Shown here piece by piece: positions 35,368 to 44,450 of a DNA stretch of 64,000 nt. A program made the position numbers and the translations under genes. Each line of letters begins with the position of its first letter. The stretch's first letter is position 1. The DNA lies in contig USGU01000001.1 of NCBI GenBank assembly GCA_900554415.1, forward strand, positions 62,001 through 126,000, read 5' to 3'. The notes beneath the pieces were generated by a model. That model ran no database searches. It saw only the letters and a list, made by a program, of their open reading frames with translations, and was not told the DNA's origin. Source of the stretch: an uncultured Lachnospiraceae bacterium. GTDB lineage: Bacteria > Bacillota > Clostridia > Lachnospirales > Lachnospiraceae.

Positions 35368-36825
35368 CTATTTTTCTAATAATGCAATTGCATTTTTAAT
35401 ACGTGCAACAGATTCTTCTTTTCCAAGAATTTCCATAATCTCCGTTGCTCCGCCAGGTGTATTCTGCTTTCCAGATACAGCAGTTCTCACCGGCCACATT
35501 ACATAACCGTTCTTGCAGCCTTTTTCTTCTACAAATTCTTTCATCAATGCGAACAAAGCATCATTGCTGTAATCATCACAAGCTTCAAATCTTGGAAGAA
35601 TTTCTCTCAGCACTTCAAGAGAGGTTTCTTCTGTGGTCTTCATCTTCTTATGACAGTACATAGCAGTATCATATTCCGGCACTTCTTCAAAGAAATCAAT
35701 CTGGTCTTTGATATCAGGAAAGATTTCAATACGGCTCTGCACAAGTGCTGCAATCTTCTTCAAATCATAATCTTTTGTTATGACTTCTTTGATATATGGT
35801 TCTGCCATCTCATAAAACTTTTCAAAGTCCATTGCCTTCAGATATTCACCATTCATCCATTTTAATTTGGTGGTATCGAATACTGCCGGAGATTTGCTCA
35901 TATGATGATAATCAAAAACTTCTACCAGTTCTTCCAGAGAGAAGATTTCTCTGTTATCCTGCGGACACCATCCAAGTAATGCAACATAGTTGACAATGGC
36001 TTCGCTTAAATAACCCTGGTCAAGTAAATCTTCATAAGAAGAATGTCCGGAACGCTTACTGAGTTTCTTATGTGTCTCATCTGTAATAAGTGGGCAATGT
36101 ATATAAACCGGTACTTCCCATCCAAATGCTTTATAAAGCTGATTGTACTTTGGTGCAGAAGACAGATATTCATTTCCACGGACTACATGTGTAATTCCCA
36201 TCAAATGGTCATCTACTACATTTGCAAAATTATAAGTAGGATATCCATCTGACTTAATCAGAATCATATCATCCAGTTCTGCGTTTGGAACTGTAATATC
36301 TCCGTAAATTTCATCATGAAAAGTAGTAGTTCCTTCTGTAGGCATATTAATACGGATAACATATGGTTTGCCAGCAGCCAGATTTGCCTCTACTTCTTCT
36401 TTGCTCAAATGCAGACAATGTTTGTCGTAATTCACAATCTGTGTACCATCTTCTGATACAGAAGTCTTTAATGATTCCAGACGTTCTTTGTCACAGAAAC
36501 AGTAGTATGCATTTCCCTGTTCAATCAACTGCTTTGCATACTTCATGTAAATTCCTGCCGCCTGACGCTCACTCTGGACATATGGTCCGTATCCACCATC
36601 CTTATCTGGTCCTTCATCATGTACAAGGCCAGTCTTTTCCAGTGTTCTATATATAATTTCAAGAGCGCCTTCTACGAAACGTTCCTGGTCGGTATCCTCT
36701 ATTCTAAGCATAAAATCGCCACCTTCATGTTTGGCGATAAGATATGCATATAATGCGGTTCTGAGATTTCCAACATGCATTCTTCCCGTTGGGCTTGGCG
36801 CAAATCTCGTTCTTACTTTACTCAT
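35368..36825 (-). CDS. gltX: glutamyl-tRNA synthetase
   Basis: Class I aminoacyl-tRNA synthetase, about 485 aa. The HIGH-type signature appears as FAPSPTGRMHVGNLRTALY near residue 6-24 and the KMSKS-type loop as KLSKRSG near 254. An anticodon-binding helical domain forms the last third (WPVRTAVSGKQNTPGGATEI near 455). The ATG at 36825 is nine bases after AAAGGA; the ATG at 36834 abuts the ribosome site and is rejected. Whether it is discriminating or also charges tRNA-Gln depends on gatCAB elsewhere. Confidence 0.96.
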   Translation of the reverse strand: MSKVRTRFAPSPTGRMHVGNLRTALYAYLIAKHEGGDFMLRIEDTDQERFVEGALEIIYRTLEKTGLVHDEGPDKDGGYGPYVQSERQAAGIYMKYAKQLIEQGNAYYCFCDKERLESLKTSVSEDGTQIVNYDKHCLHLSKEEVEANLAAGKPYVIRINMPTEGTTTFHDEIYGDITVPNAELDDMILIKSDGYPTYNFANVVDDHLMGITHVVRGNEYLSSAPKYNQLYKAFGWEVPVYIHCPLITDETHKKLSKRSGHSSYEDLLDQGYLSEAIVNYVALLGWCPQDNREIFSLEELVEVFDYHHMSKSPAVFDTTKLKWMNGEYLKAMDFEKFYEMAEPYIKEVITKDYDLKKIAALVQSRIEIFPDIKDQIDFFEEVPEYDTAMYCHKKMKTTEETSLEVLREILPRFEACDDYSNDALFALMKEFVEEKGCKNGYVMWPVRTAVSGKQNTPGGATEIMEILGKEESVARIKNAIALLEK

Positions 36826-36886
36826 TTTACACATTCCTTTCTTATTATAAATCTATATCCTTTACAATACTACCACATTCCCATGG

Positions 36887-37360
36887 CTACTTCAAGTGAA
36901 CTTTCCTTACATATTTCATAGACTGCTGTTTCCACTCTCCTCGGCTTGCACCGCGAAAGATAGAATCTACAATAAAAATAGCAAGTGCAATGACTCCGGC
37001 AATTTCCAGCGTTTGTGTCAGATAATAAGCAACCATAGATTCATCACCATTCAAAATATAATGTACCGTCCGATACATTCCTGCTCCCGGAACAATCGGC
37101 AGAATTCCAGCTACCAAAAATAATGTTACTGGAGTTTTAAATTTCCGGGCAAAAATATTGGATACCAGAGATACTGCCAATGCTGCAATGAAGGATGCCA
37201 ATACTTCTCCATTCCACAACTCCATACACACCAGATATACAACTCCGCTAACCGCACCTACAATTCCTGACTTTACTAAATGTTTCTTCGGTGTTTCCAG
37301 ATAAACAGCAAATGCAAAAATACTTAAAAAGGCACCTGCGACTTGTATTAACATTTTCAT
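36887..37360 (-). CDS. threonine/serine exporter family protein, small subunit
   Basis: 157 aa with about five membrane helices, matching the C-terminal half of ThrE (the ThrE_2/DUF3815 type). FLVAGILPIVPGAGMYRTVHYIL near residue 80 is the family hallmark (read ILPIVPGAGMYRT). Expected to act with the next gene product, which supplies the other half, in export of threonine, serine or related amino acids. The ATG has AAGGAGG 11 bases upstream. Confidence 0.9.
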   Translation of the reverse strand: MKMLIQVAGAFLSIFAFAVYLETPKKHLVKSGIVGAVSGVVYLVCMELWNGEVLASFIAALAVSLVSNIFARKFKTPVTLFLVAGILPIVPGAGMYRTVHYILNGDESMVAYYLTQTLEIAGVIALAIFIVDSIFRGASRGEWKQQSMKYVRKVHLK

Positions 37361-37375
37361 CTTCTATTTACCTCC

Positions 37376-38134
37376 TTAAAATCCTGCTACTCCCATTAAT
37401 AACAAACCTATGGCAATTCCCACTGCAATTCCGGCCGCTTTCAAAAATGCCTCCAGTACTCTCGCACTTCCAGAAAGATAATCTCCCTGTAAAGTATCCC
37501 GTACTGCGTTCGTAATAGCCACTCCAGGCACCATTGGCATTATAGAAGAAATAATTACGGTATCCAGATTAATCTTCACCAAAGAACTTAAAAGCAGACT
37601 GCTTACTGCAATACCAAAAGAACCAAACACATCCTGCAAAAATGCATGAAACCGCATCTTTTCTCCAATCGTCATACAAGCAGTCAGCACCAATCCCACA
37701 AGAAAAGTTACCAGAATTTCCCTGATGCCGCCGCCAAAGAAAATGGAGAATCCCACACAGATTCCTAATACCCCTAACCGGTTTTCCAGGCGGGAATAAA
37801 TATTCTTCTTCAAACCGGATAATTCCTTATATGCTTCTTCTAACGTAATTTCTTCTCCACAATATCTTCTGGAAATATCATTTACTTCCATAATACGGCT
37901 CATATTCGTCGATCTGCTGTTCACTCTCTTTACAATCGATATAACATTCTCATCTTTTTGTTTGATAGTCGCTGTAATCCCTGTCATAATTACAAGAACT
38001 TCCGCCATCTCCAAATTATCTGCTGTTTTTAAAATATGATGCATTGTATCTTCTACACGATATGTTTCAGCTCCACTGCATAACATCAATTCTCCTGCCA
38101 GAGCGGCAGTCTTCATCAATAATTGCGCATCCAT
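37376..38134 (-). CDS. threonine/serine exporter family protein, large subunit
   Basis: 252 aa: a cytoplasmic N-terminal part with LMLCSGAETYRVEDTMHHIL (read LCSGAETYRVEDT) near residue 17, then about five membrane helices, including IMPMVPGVAITNAVRD near residue 196. This is the DUF1212/ThrE_1 half. It is encoded 15 bases upstream of the small subunit. The first promoter-proximal gene of the pair lies close to the grd terminator. Substrate assignment rests on family knowledge. Confidence 0.9.
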   Translation of the reverse strand: MDAQLLMKTAALAGELMLCSGAETYRVEDTMHHILKTADNLEMAEVLVIMTGITATIKQKDENVISIVKRVNSRSTNMSRIMEVNDISRRYCGEEITLEEAYKELSGLKKNIYSRLENRLGVLGICVGFSIFFGGGIREILVTFLVGLVLTACMTIGEKMRFHAFLQDVFGSFGIAVSSLLLSSLVKINLDTVIISSIMPMVPGVAITNAVRDTLQGDYLSGSARVLEAFLKAAGIAVGIAIGLLLMGVAGF

Positions 38135-38212
38135 ATATGCCAGCCCTTTCTGATTTACTCAAATCCTATTTAAATTCAAATGCCATCATACTCTTTTTTA
38201 TTTTAAAAATCA

Positions 38213-38255
38213 AGAAAAAAAGCGTCGATTCTTTTCAGAATCAACGCTTTTTTAT
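38213..38255 (-). terminator. terminator of the grd operon
   Basis: A 12-bp stem with one mismatch, AGCGTCGATTCT (38221-38232) with AGAATCAACGCT (38237-38248), four-base loop. On the minus strand it is followed by seven T. T-rich sequence on the other side makes it potentially bidirectional, but no plus-strand gene ends here. Confidence 0.9.
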
Positions 38256-38274
38256 TATTATGTTCTAGATAAAC

Positions 38275-39423
38275 CTAGCCAATGTATCCACATTTCTTAA
38301 GTTCTTCTTCTGCTTTTGCAAGATTAGCATCAGAAACACGGATGATAGGTCCTGTACAACCCATTCCACTTTCAGCGTAAATGTTAATTTTCCAGAGAGC
38401 TTTTACAGCATCATCAAGGTCCATAACTTCAACGCCAGGAATCTGGGATGTTACGATTTCCTTTGGTGGTTCTTTTACTTCTTCAGCAGCAGCTACTGGC
38501 TTAGCCTTTACAGATTCGCAGATTTCTTTGAATCCAGCTTTCTTAGCTGCTTTGAATTCAGCCTTTGCTACCTCAAATACATTTCCTCTTACGAGCTGAG
38601 CTGCGTAACGGATAGCATTTGCAATAACTGGAGCTCCAGATGCACGAGATACAATCATAACTAACTGAGTATATCCTTCACCGATTCCAGGTCCATATCC
38701 ATATCCTGTAGCTTCGAAGCTTCCGCCTGTATTAGCAGAAGAAAGCATCTTAACAAGGATATTTCCTGTTAATGAATCTGTAACCATGATATCTGGAGAA
38801 GCCTGAAGAATATCGTTACCTCTCATAACACATCCGCCATCAGCACGTCCTGATTCAGCGAAATCGATATGATATCCATTTTCAGAAAGCTGTTTTAAAG
38901 CTTTTTCTGTCTGACGAGCACCGTCAACATTTAAGATACCAACTGTTGGGTTTGCAATTCCGCAAGCCTTAGCAGCGATAACACCGTATACGGCATTTTT
39001 AACCATACCTTCGATACGGTCTGTACTAGAAGTACCTGTTGTATTAGCAATGAACATTTCTTTGCCCTTTGCTGGTGTAACAACACGTCCTACAGTAGAA
39101 ACACCGATTGGGAATGGGAAGTGCATTGTTACTGCACCGTCAACTTCTCCATTAGCAAGCATTTCTTCCATCTTGTCATGGCCTTCTTCATCGTTAGCAA
39201 CTTTTACTGTTGTAACGCCTTCAGCTTCTAATGAACCAATGTAATATACATCGATTCCATCTTTAGCTGCAGCTAAAGCAGCTGCCATTGCGTTTTCTTC
39301 GCCATGTTCGCTACCCATACCTGTTAAAGCGATTTTTGGACGTTTTCCGAAACTTCCAGTTTCTAATCCCTGAGCCATTTCCATAAAGGTGTTGGCAATA
39401 ATCTTTTCAATTCCGTTTGCCAT
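38275..39423 (-). CDS. grdD: glycine reductase complex component C, alpha subunit
   Basis: GrdD, 382 aa, the PlsX-like half of protein C. Protein C takes the carboxymethyl group from the selenoether on GrdA and releases it as acetyl phosphate. Characteristic parts include ANTTGTSSTDRIEGMVKNAVYG near 127 (read NTTGTSSTDRIEG) and MVTDSLTGNILVKML near 213. The C-terminus has CGxxG-type cysteines in SGMGCTGPIIRVS. It is the last gene of the grd operon, followed by a strong terminator. The ATG has GAGGTGG upstream. Confidence 0.95.
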   Translation of the reverse strand: MANGIEKIIANTFMEMAQGLETGSFGKRPKIALTGMGSEHGEENAMAAALAAAKDGIDVYYIGSLEAEGVTTVKVANDEEGHDKMEEMLANGEVDGAVTMHFPFPIGVSTVGRVVTPAKGKEMFIANTTGTSSTDRIEGMVKNAVYGVIAAKACGIANPTVGILNVDGARQTEKALKQLSENGYHIDFAESGRADGGCVMRGNDILQASPDIMVTDSLTGNILVKMLSSANTGGSFEATGYGYGPGIGEGYTQLVMIVSRASGAPVIANAIRYAAQLVRGNVFEVAKAEFKAAKKAGFKEICESVKAKPVAAAEEVKEPPKEIVTSQIPGVEVMDLDDAVKALWKINIYAESGMGCTGPIIRVSDANLAKAEEELKKCGYIG

Positions 39424-39438
39424 AATTAGTCCACCTCT

Positions 39439-40971
39439 CTATTCTGCCATCAATGTTGCAGCAAAATCTTTCATAGCTTTAGCGATTAATCCTTTAACTT
39501 CGTCTTCAGATACTCCGCTGTTGTCCTGTGCTCCAGTATTAGCCTGGATTACGAATGAACAACCATCAAATAAGTTTGTCATACGGCCAAGGAACAGAGA
39601 TCCTTTACCGATAATCATAGCATTTTTAATCTTGCCTGCAAGAATGTCTTCTCTACAGAATCCGATGTATGGTACACCTGATGGGATATGTCCCTGAGTT
39701 GGAGCCCATCCTGTTAAACCATGTTTAACTGGGAATGTAGCAAGTTCTTTCTTGTCAAGTTCTCCACGTTTTACAGCCAAAGCACCGATCATCTTGTAGT
39801 TAGCAAGAGGTACATCTCCAGCTCCTGCTGGTTTTGTGATGTCTGGGTTCTGCATTTCTGGAGAGAATTTGTCGATATCTGTAATCTTCATATCGTTTCT
39901 TTCAAGTGGATCAGCTACAAGGCTTCCGATAACGTTCTGTGGAGCAGAACCTGTTCCTACAGTATGACGTCCAAGGATTCCAAGGTTGATTTCTGGGTTA
40001 ACACCATCGTTTTCTGCGATGATTACACAGAATCCACCTAAGCAGTCTTCCAGAGCTGGCATACCTTTTTTAACATGGTCTTTACCATTCATACCTAATT
40101 TAGCTGTACATCCACCAGCAGTTACAGCTACACACTTGTAAGCTCCTGAAGAAACAAGTGCAGCAGCTTCTACTAATGCATGAGAAGGTCCAGCACAGAA
40201 TCCACGAGTATCAGATCCTGTTGCATTTGGAAGTCCAGCGATTTCTGCAGCAGCTTTTGCAAAGTTACCGCCACCTCTCTGGTTCATATCTCCACAAGCT
40301 TCTTCTGCACAGTCGATTACATATTCAACATCAGCTTTTTCGATACCTGCATTTCTTACACCATATAATAATGCAAGTACGCTGGTAGCTTTACTCATAA
40401 TGTTTTCATGCATTACATGAGCGGAAAGGTTTGCATCAATATCATGTGCTCTCTTAACACATCCAACTAACTTGTCAGCATGATAAATTGGTTCAGCATG
40501 TTCATCTTTTACAAGAGCTTCGATTTCAGCAAGTTCAACACCAGCTTCAATCTGTTCCATAATATCTTCTGTAATGATAGGGTCAGCAGCAAGTTTTTCT
40601 TTGTTAGCTGCTACGAAATCTTTATCTAATTTAACTACTTCGAACACGTCTACAGCCTGAGCTAAAAGAATAAATTCTTCTTCTGGCATAATTTCGCCAT
40701 ATTTTCCAAATCTTTCAGCACCTTCTCTGACTTTGTCGTAGTATGGGAATTCTACTTCAGCCAATTCATCTGGATGTGCATTACCAATGTAAACCTGGTT
40801 TGGCCAGTAATTTACACATTCTTCGTATGAGCGAAGATGACTTGGTAATTCTTTTAAATATTCTGAATCTGGATTAACAACTCTTTCTGTTGTCTGAGTT
40901 GTTCCATTATATAATACCATCTGAGGAGTATGTGCAAGTACATAACTTGCTCCTTTAATTACACTGTTCAT
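39439..40971 (-). CDS. grdC: glycine reductase complex component C, beta subunit
   Basis: GrdC, 510 aa, a thiolase/KAS III-like protein that forms acetyl-thioester on an active cysteine before phosphorolysis. The KAS-like region includes ATGSDTRGFCAGPSHALVEAAALVSSG (read GFCAGPSHALVEA) near residue 255, with the likely acyl-accepting Cys, and VTAGGCTAKLGMNGKDH near 285. It lies between grdA and grdD. The ATG follows AAAGGTGG. A strong hairpin in the preceding 173-base gap may reduce its level relative to grdA. Confidence 0.95.
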   Translation of the reverse strand: MNSVIKGASYVLAHTPQMVLYNGTTQTTERVVNPDSEYLKELPSHLRSYEECVNYWPNQVYIGNAHPDELAEVEFPYYDKVREGAERFGKYGEIMPEEEFILLAQAVDVFEVVKLDKDFVAANKEKLAADPIITEDIMEQIEAGVELAEIEALVKDEHAEPIYHADKLVGCVKRAHDIDANLSAHVMHENIMSKATSVLALLYGVRNAGIEKADVEYVIDCAEEACGDMNQRGGGNFAKAAAEIAGLPNATGSDTRGFCAGPSHALVEAAALVSSGAYKCVAVTAGGCTAKLGMNGKDHVKKGMPALEDCLGGFCVIIAENDGVNPEINLGILGRHTVGTGSAPQNVIGSLVADPLERNDMKITDIDKFSPEMQNPDITKPAGAGDVPLANYKMIGALAVKRGELDKKELATFPVKHGLTGWAPTQGHIPSGVPYIGFCREDILAGKIKNAMIIGKGSLFLGRMTNLFDGCSFVIQANTGAQDNSGVSEDEVKGLIAKAMKDFAATLMAE

Positions 40972-41080
40972 CGTAAGTGTCCACCTTTCCTAATTTACCC
41001 TGATATTATTCCTTTATTGTTATATCCGGGGATACACAATAAACCCAAATTCATCTGAATTCAGGTATTATTATAAATAA

Positions 41081-41112
41081 GGGCGGTGAGGTAAGTATTT
41101 ACTTCACCGCCC
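41081..41112 (-). terminator. terminator-like hairpin between grdA and grdC
   Basis: On the minus strand, GGGCGGTGA (41104-41112) pairs with TCACCGCCC (41081-41089); after one mismatch, GTAA pairs with TTAC around a four-base loop. The sequence after it is TTATTTATAATAAT, not a clean T-run. It is 32 bases past the grdA stop, so a partial terminator or an mRNA-stabilising 3' end for grdA is likely. Confidence 0.65.
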
Positions 41113-41144
41113 AAAATCCGAAATAGTGTTTCAAATTTTATATT

Positions 41145-41618
41145 CTATAAATACTTACAGTATTCATCACGGATAGCTGACATTTCGCTTACGATATCGT
41201 CGACATCAAGAACCATTTCCATCATGCCTACCTGTTCATCGTAAACAGCTTCGTCAAACTCAGCCTTAACTTCTGGTTCACAAACATGGTATGTTGTGAG
41301 TCCAAGCTGGACTCCTGTCAATGGACCTGCAAATGTAGGGTCACCTGCTGTAACTGTTTCTGCAGCAAGACCTGCACCTTCGCCTTCAGCAGCACCAAGT
41401 AAAACTACTAAGTTTTCTGGGCCATATTCCTCTGCGAATTCTTTTACCCTTTTCTGATTTTCAAGATCCATTGCGCCTGCGCTAGTTCAGACGAAACATT
41501 CTGTTGAAGAAAAAATAACTTCTGCGCCAGCTGTCTTTGCACATTCTGCAATAGCTGGTCCTGGAACACCATCACGGTCACCAATAATGATAACTTTCTT
41601 ACCTTCTAAAATTGCCAT
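41145..41618 (-). CDS. grdA: glycine reductase selenoprotein A (in-frame UGA = selenocysteine)
   Basis: Small selenoprotein that carries the carboxymethyl group from protein B to protein C as a Se-carboxymethyl selenoether. 157 aa when UGA at 41487-41489 is read as Sec44. The CxxU redox motif is seen as C-F-V-Sec at residues 41-44, exactly where known GrdA proteins have it. Before it come MAILEGKKVIIIGDRDG and AGAEVIFSSTECFV; after it TSAGAMDLENQ. A simple ORF search finds only the part after the UGA. The ATG at 41618 has an excellent AAGGAGG site seven bases upstream. Thioredoxin TrxA, encoded just before it, re-reduces it. Confidence 0.95.
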
Positions 41619-41697
41619 GTTAGTTTTCCTCCTTCCTTTCAATTTAATATTTTTTGTTTGTTTTGTTTATATTAGAGAATGCCGCTTAAACATCCCC

Positions 41698-41731
41698 CGT
41701 AAAAAGCCAAACGGCTTAATACGCTTTTACG
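41698..41731 (-). promoter_or_regulatory. alternative hairpins between trxA and grdA
   Basis: Minus strand: AAGCC-GTTT-GGCTT followed by TTT (within 41701-41717) makes a small terminator-like hairpin. A longer outer pairing, CGTAAAAGC (41723-41731) with GCTTTTTACG (41698-41707), uses part of the same bases, so the two structures exclude each other. They lie in a 155-base gap that is otherwise A/T-rich. Confidence 0.4.
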
Positions 41732-41773
41732 CTTGTAATGGTTTCAAATATTACTCGTTTAATCCGCTTAATA

Positions 41774-42094
41774 TTAAACGTATTTTTCTACCATTGCTGT
41801 GATTGTTTCTGGTGTACAATCATCTTTAACTAATTCTTCTACTTTCTGTCCATCTTTGTAGATAGCCATAACTGGAAGTCCTAAGATTCCCTGGCTGATA
41901 GCTACACGACGAGCTTTAGTAGTGTTCATAGATGTGAATTTTAAGTTAGAGTCAGCATATTTGTCTGCTAATGCATGTACATGTGGCATTAAAGCTGCAC
42001 ATGGAACACATCCATCACCGTAGAAATCTACGAAAATATATCCTTCTCCTTCTAATACTTCTGTTTTAAACGTATTCTTATCTACATCTAACAT
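41774..42094 (-). CDS. trxA: glycine-reductase-associated thioredoxin
   Basis: 106 aa thioredoxin that delivers electrons from TrxB to the selenoproteins of glycine reductase. The active site is DGCVPC (about residues 27-32) rather than the general WCGPC; GCVPC is the form described in the thioredoxin of Eubacterium acidaminophilum and other grd operons. The cis-proline region is present as GILGLPVMAIYKDGQ near residue 72. The ATG follows AGGAGG. It lies between trxB and grdA. Confidence 0.95.
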   Translation of the reverse strand: MLDVDKNTFKTEVLEGEGYIFVDFYGDGCVPCAALMPHVHALADKYADSNLKFTSMNTTKARRVAISQGILGLPVMAIYKDGQKVEELVKDDCTPETITAMVEKYV

Positions 42095-42123
42095 TTTACT
42101 GTTCCTCCTAGTATAAAAAATTA

Positions 42124-43071
42124 TTATTCAAGGCTGTTGAGATATTCTTCAGCCTGTTTTGTTGCAATAGCACCATCTGCTGCTGCTGTAACAACCTGAC
42201 GGAAACTCTTAACACGTACATCACCAGCTGCAAATACACCTGGAATATTTGTATGCATGTCAGCATCTGTAGGAATGTATCCTCTTTCATCAAGTTTAAG
42301 GCTTGTTCCTTCGAAGATTTTTGTATTTGGAAGTGTTCCGATAAATCCGAATACACCCATTAATCCATCTTCTTCATCTGCATTAATAACAGTTTCTTCA
42401 CCTGTCTTAACATTTTTAACTTTCATAGTAGAGAGCATGCCGTCTCCGCCAACTTCTTCTACTACTGTATCCCACATAAAGTGAAGTTTTTCGTTCTTAA
42501 ATGCTTTTTCCTGAATAGATTTAGCAGCACGAAGTTCATCACGTCTGTGAATGATAGTAACTTTTCTTGCAAATTTTGTAAGGTACATAGCTTCTTCTAC
42601 AGCTGAATCACCACCACCAACTACGAATACTTCGAAATCTTCAAAGAAGTTAGCATCGCAAGTAGCACAGTAAGATACACCTCTACCTAAGAATTCTCTT
42701 TCACCTTTGCATCCGATTGGTCTTGCAAAAGCACCTGTAGCGATGATTACGGCTTTAGCGCGGTATTCTTCTCTAGCGCTCTTAAGAACTTTTACTTCTC
42801 CGTCAAGTTCTACTTCTGTGATTGTATCAGAAACACGTTCACATCCGAACTTAGCGCACTGCTGTGTCATACGAGCGATAAGAGAAGGACCACTTTCACC
42901 TTCTACTGTCTGTCCTGGATAATTTTCGATTTCATCTGTGATGGCGATCTGTCCACCGTCCTGGCCTTTTTCAATAATTAATACTGAGAGGCGAGCACGT
43001 CCTGCATACAGACCAGCAGATAATCCTGCTGGTCCAGCTCCGAGGACGATCACGTCATAAACTTTGCTCAT
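42124..43071 (-). CDS. trxB: thioredoxin reductase
   Basis: NADPH-dependent flavoprotein, 315 aa. FAD-binding VLGAGPAGLSAGLYAGRA (9-26), redox pair CATCDANFF near residue 133, NADPH-binding VVGGGDSAVEEAMYLT near 151, and the C-terminal FAAGDVRVKSFRQVVTAAADG closing motif near 280. Part of the grd operon, so dedicated to feeding electrons to TrxA and glycine reductase. The ATG follows AAGGAG with a nine-base spacer. Confidence 0.96.
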   Translation of the reverse strand: MSKVYDVIVLGAGPAGLSAGLYAGRARLSVLIIEKGQDGGQIAITDEIENYPGQTVEGESGPSLIARMTQQCAKFGCERVSDTITEVELDGEVKVLKSAREEYRAKAVIIATGAFARPIGCKGEREFLGRGVSYCATCDANFFEDFEVFVVGGGDSAVEEAMYLTKFARKVTIIHRRDELRAAKSIQEKAFKNEKLHFMWDTVVEEVGGDGMLSTMKVKNVKTGEETVINADEEDGLMGVFGFIGTLPNTKIFEGTSLKLDERGYIPTDADMHTNIPGVFAAGDVRVKSFRQVVTAAADGAIATKQAEEYLNSLE

Positions 43072-43120
43072 AACGCATTCTCCTTTTTAATTAAGCTTTA
43101 TAAATTTAATAATTTAAAAA

Positions 43121-44431
43121 TTATTCAAAAATTGTCTGTCCGTCAACTTCTGTACATAAAGCCTGTAAGCCTTTTTCTACAATCTTGTAACGTAATGCAT
43201 ATTCTTCATCTTTATCCAGTGCTGGATTTCCAAGTGGATAAGGAATAGCGATTGTAGGTACAATTCTGTTAGCTCCAACTGTCATAGAGATTGGAGTTAC
43301 TGTACATAAATGAACTACTGGAAGTCCTGTAGCTTCGATACCTTTAACCATCGTTGCGCCGCAACGTGTACAGGTACCTCAAGTAGAAGTCATGATGACT
43401 GCATCTACGCCGTCAGCGATTAACTTCTGAGCATATTCATCAGCAAATGCTCTTGCAGATTTAACTGCAGTACCATTACCAACTGTTGTATAGAACTTGT
43501 TGTGTAATTTTCCAATAATTCCTTTTGATTCCATTTCACGAAGAACGTCTACTGGAAGTACACGGTCTGCATCTTCGTTTGCATATACCGGGTCATATCC
43601 ACCATGGGCTGTTTCGTATGTTTCTTCTGTAAGATCATTAACGCCTGTGATGTCATATTCACCGTATCTTGTAGCATTTGAAGATTCGATGTGATCTGGG
43701 TTTCCTTTTGGTACAATACCACCTGAAGTACAAAGAGCGATTGTAGCTTTGCTAAGGTCTTTGATAGCTTTTGCAGGTTCAACTCTGTCGAATGAAGGCA
43801 TTGGGAACTCTGTTTCGAATGGTTTGCCAGCAAGTTTCTTAAGAAGCATCTTAACAGCTCTCTTAGATCCACGTTCTTTTTCGAACAAGTTTACACGTGT
43901 TCCGTTTGGCATATATCCATCTTCACAAGATGCACCAATCTTTTCACCTTTAGCGAGTTTAAGAGCAAGTGGAGCCATCTTTCCTACAGCATCTCTCATA
44001 CCAGCTGCACTGTTCTTTGTTGGGCATGTGTATACCTTGTTCTTGAACATATCTGCACCTGGGTTTTCAACGTACATACCTGTTACAGCTGGGATACCAA
44101 GTTCTTCCTGAACCATATCACAAACTGTTCCGCAAGCAACACCGTAACGTCCGGCATTGAAAGCTGGTCCAGCGATAAATACGTCTGGATTCTGTTCTTT
44201 AACCATTGCAAGGATTTCAGCTTTAGCCTTGTCAAGGTTCTCGTTGAAGTATGAGTCACCGCAAACGATTGTAGCGATAATTTCTGCTTCTTCTCCGAAT
44301 TTCTGTTCCAGAGCAAGTCCTGGACCAATTTTTTCGCCTACGCGAATTTCAGCAGGGTAATCTGCTTTTTCTTCTCCACCGATATTAGCGAAGAACTGAT
44401 TGATATAATGTACAACTTTAATCTTACTCAT
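43121..44431 (-). CDS. grdB: glycine reductase substrate-binding selenoprotein B (in-frame UGA = selenocysteine)
   Basis: Glycine-specific protein B subunit carrying the catalytic selenocysteine, 436 aa when UGA at 43379-43381 is read as Sec (residue about 351). The redox motif is Sec-G-T-C in TST-Sec-GTCTRCGATM, the UxxC form of GrdB. The N-terminal part has YINQFFANIGGEEKADYP near residue 10 and VAGPAFNAGRYG-like FIAGPAFNAGRYG near 90. Two separate open frames are found without recoding. The ATG at 44431 follows GGGAGG by 10 bases; the longer frame from 44461 is rejected. A hairpin 12 bases past the UGA is a candidate SECIS. Pairing with grdE, not grdI/H or grdG/F, indicates glycine rather than betaine or sarcosine as substrate. 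Confidence 0.95.
43352..43366 (-). promoter_or_regulatory. candidate SECIS stem-loop in grdB
   Basis: Twelve bases after the UGA on the minus strand, CGTTGC (43361-43366) pairs perfectly with GCAACG (43352-43357) over a GGC loop. Bacterial SECIS elements lie directly downstream of the UGA inside the coding region, so position fits. The loop is unusually small compared with the E. coli element. Confidence 0.45.
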
Positions 44432-44450
44432 TACGATACGTCCTCCCTTT

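Noticed and set aside
36826..36886. T-box leader before gltX
   Set aside because: The gap is too short and lacks the T-box consensus and specifier hairpin.
38213..38255. Inverted repeat as an attachment site or IS end
   Set aside because: Stem, loop and T-runs fit an intrinsic terminator; no transposase or target duplication is present.
41145..41471. Short ORF at the end of grdA as an independent gene
   Set aside because: It continues in frame upstream through a UGA that sits in the conserved CxxU motif of GrdA; the ribosome site and start codon are at 41618.
43072..43120. A/T-rich inverted repeat between grdB and trxB as a terminator
   Set aside because: The stem is only A/T and has no defined T-run; it is likely unstable and the operon continues.
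43121..43351. Short ORF downstream of the grdB frame, suggesting a frameshifted pseudogene
   Set aside because: Same frame as the upstream part, separated only by a UGA in the conserved Sec-G-T-C motif; recoding explains it better than mutation.
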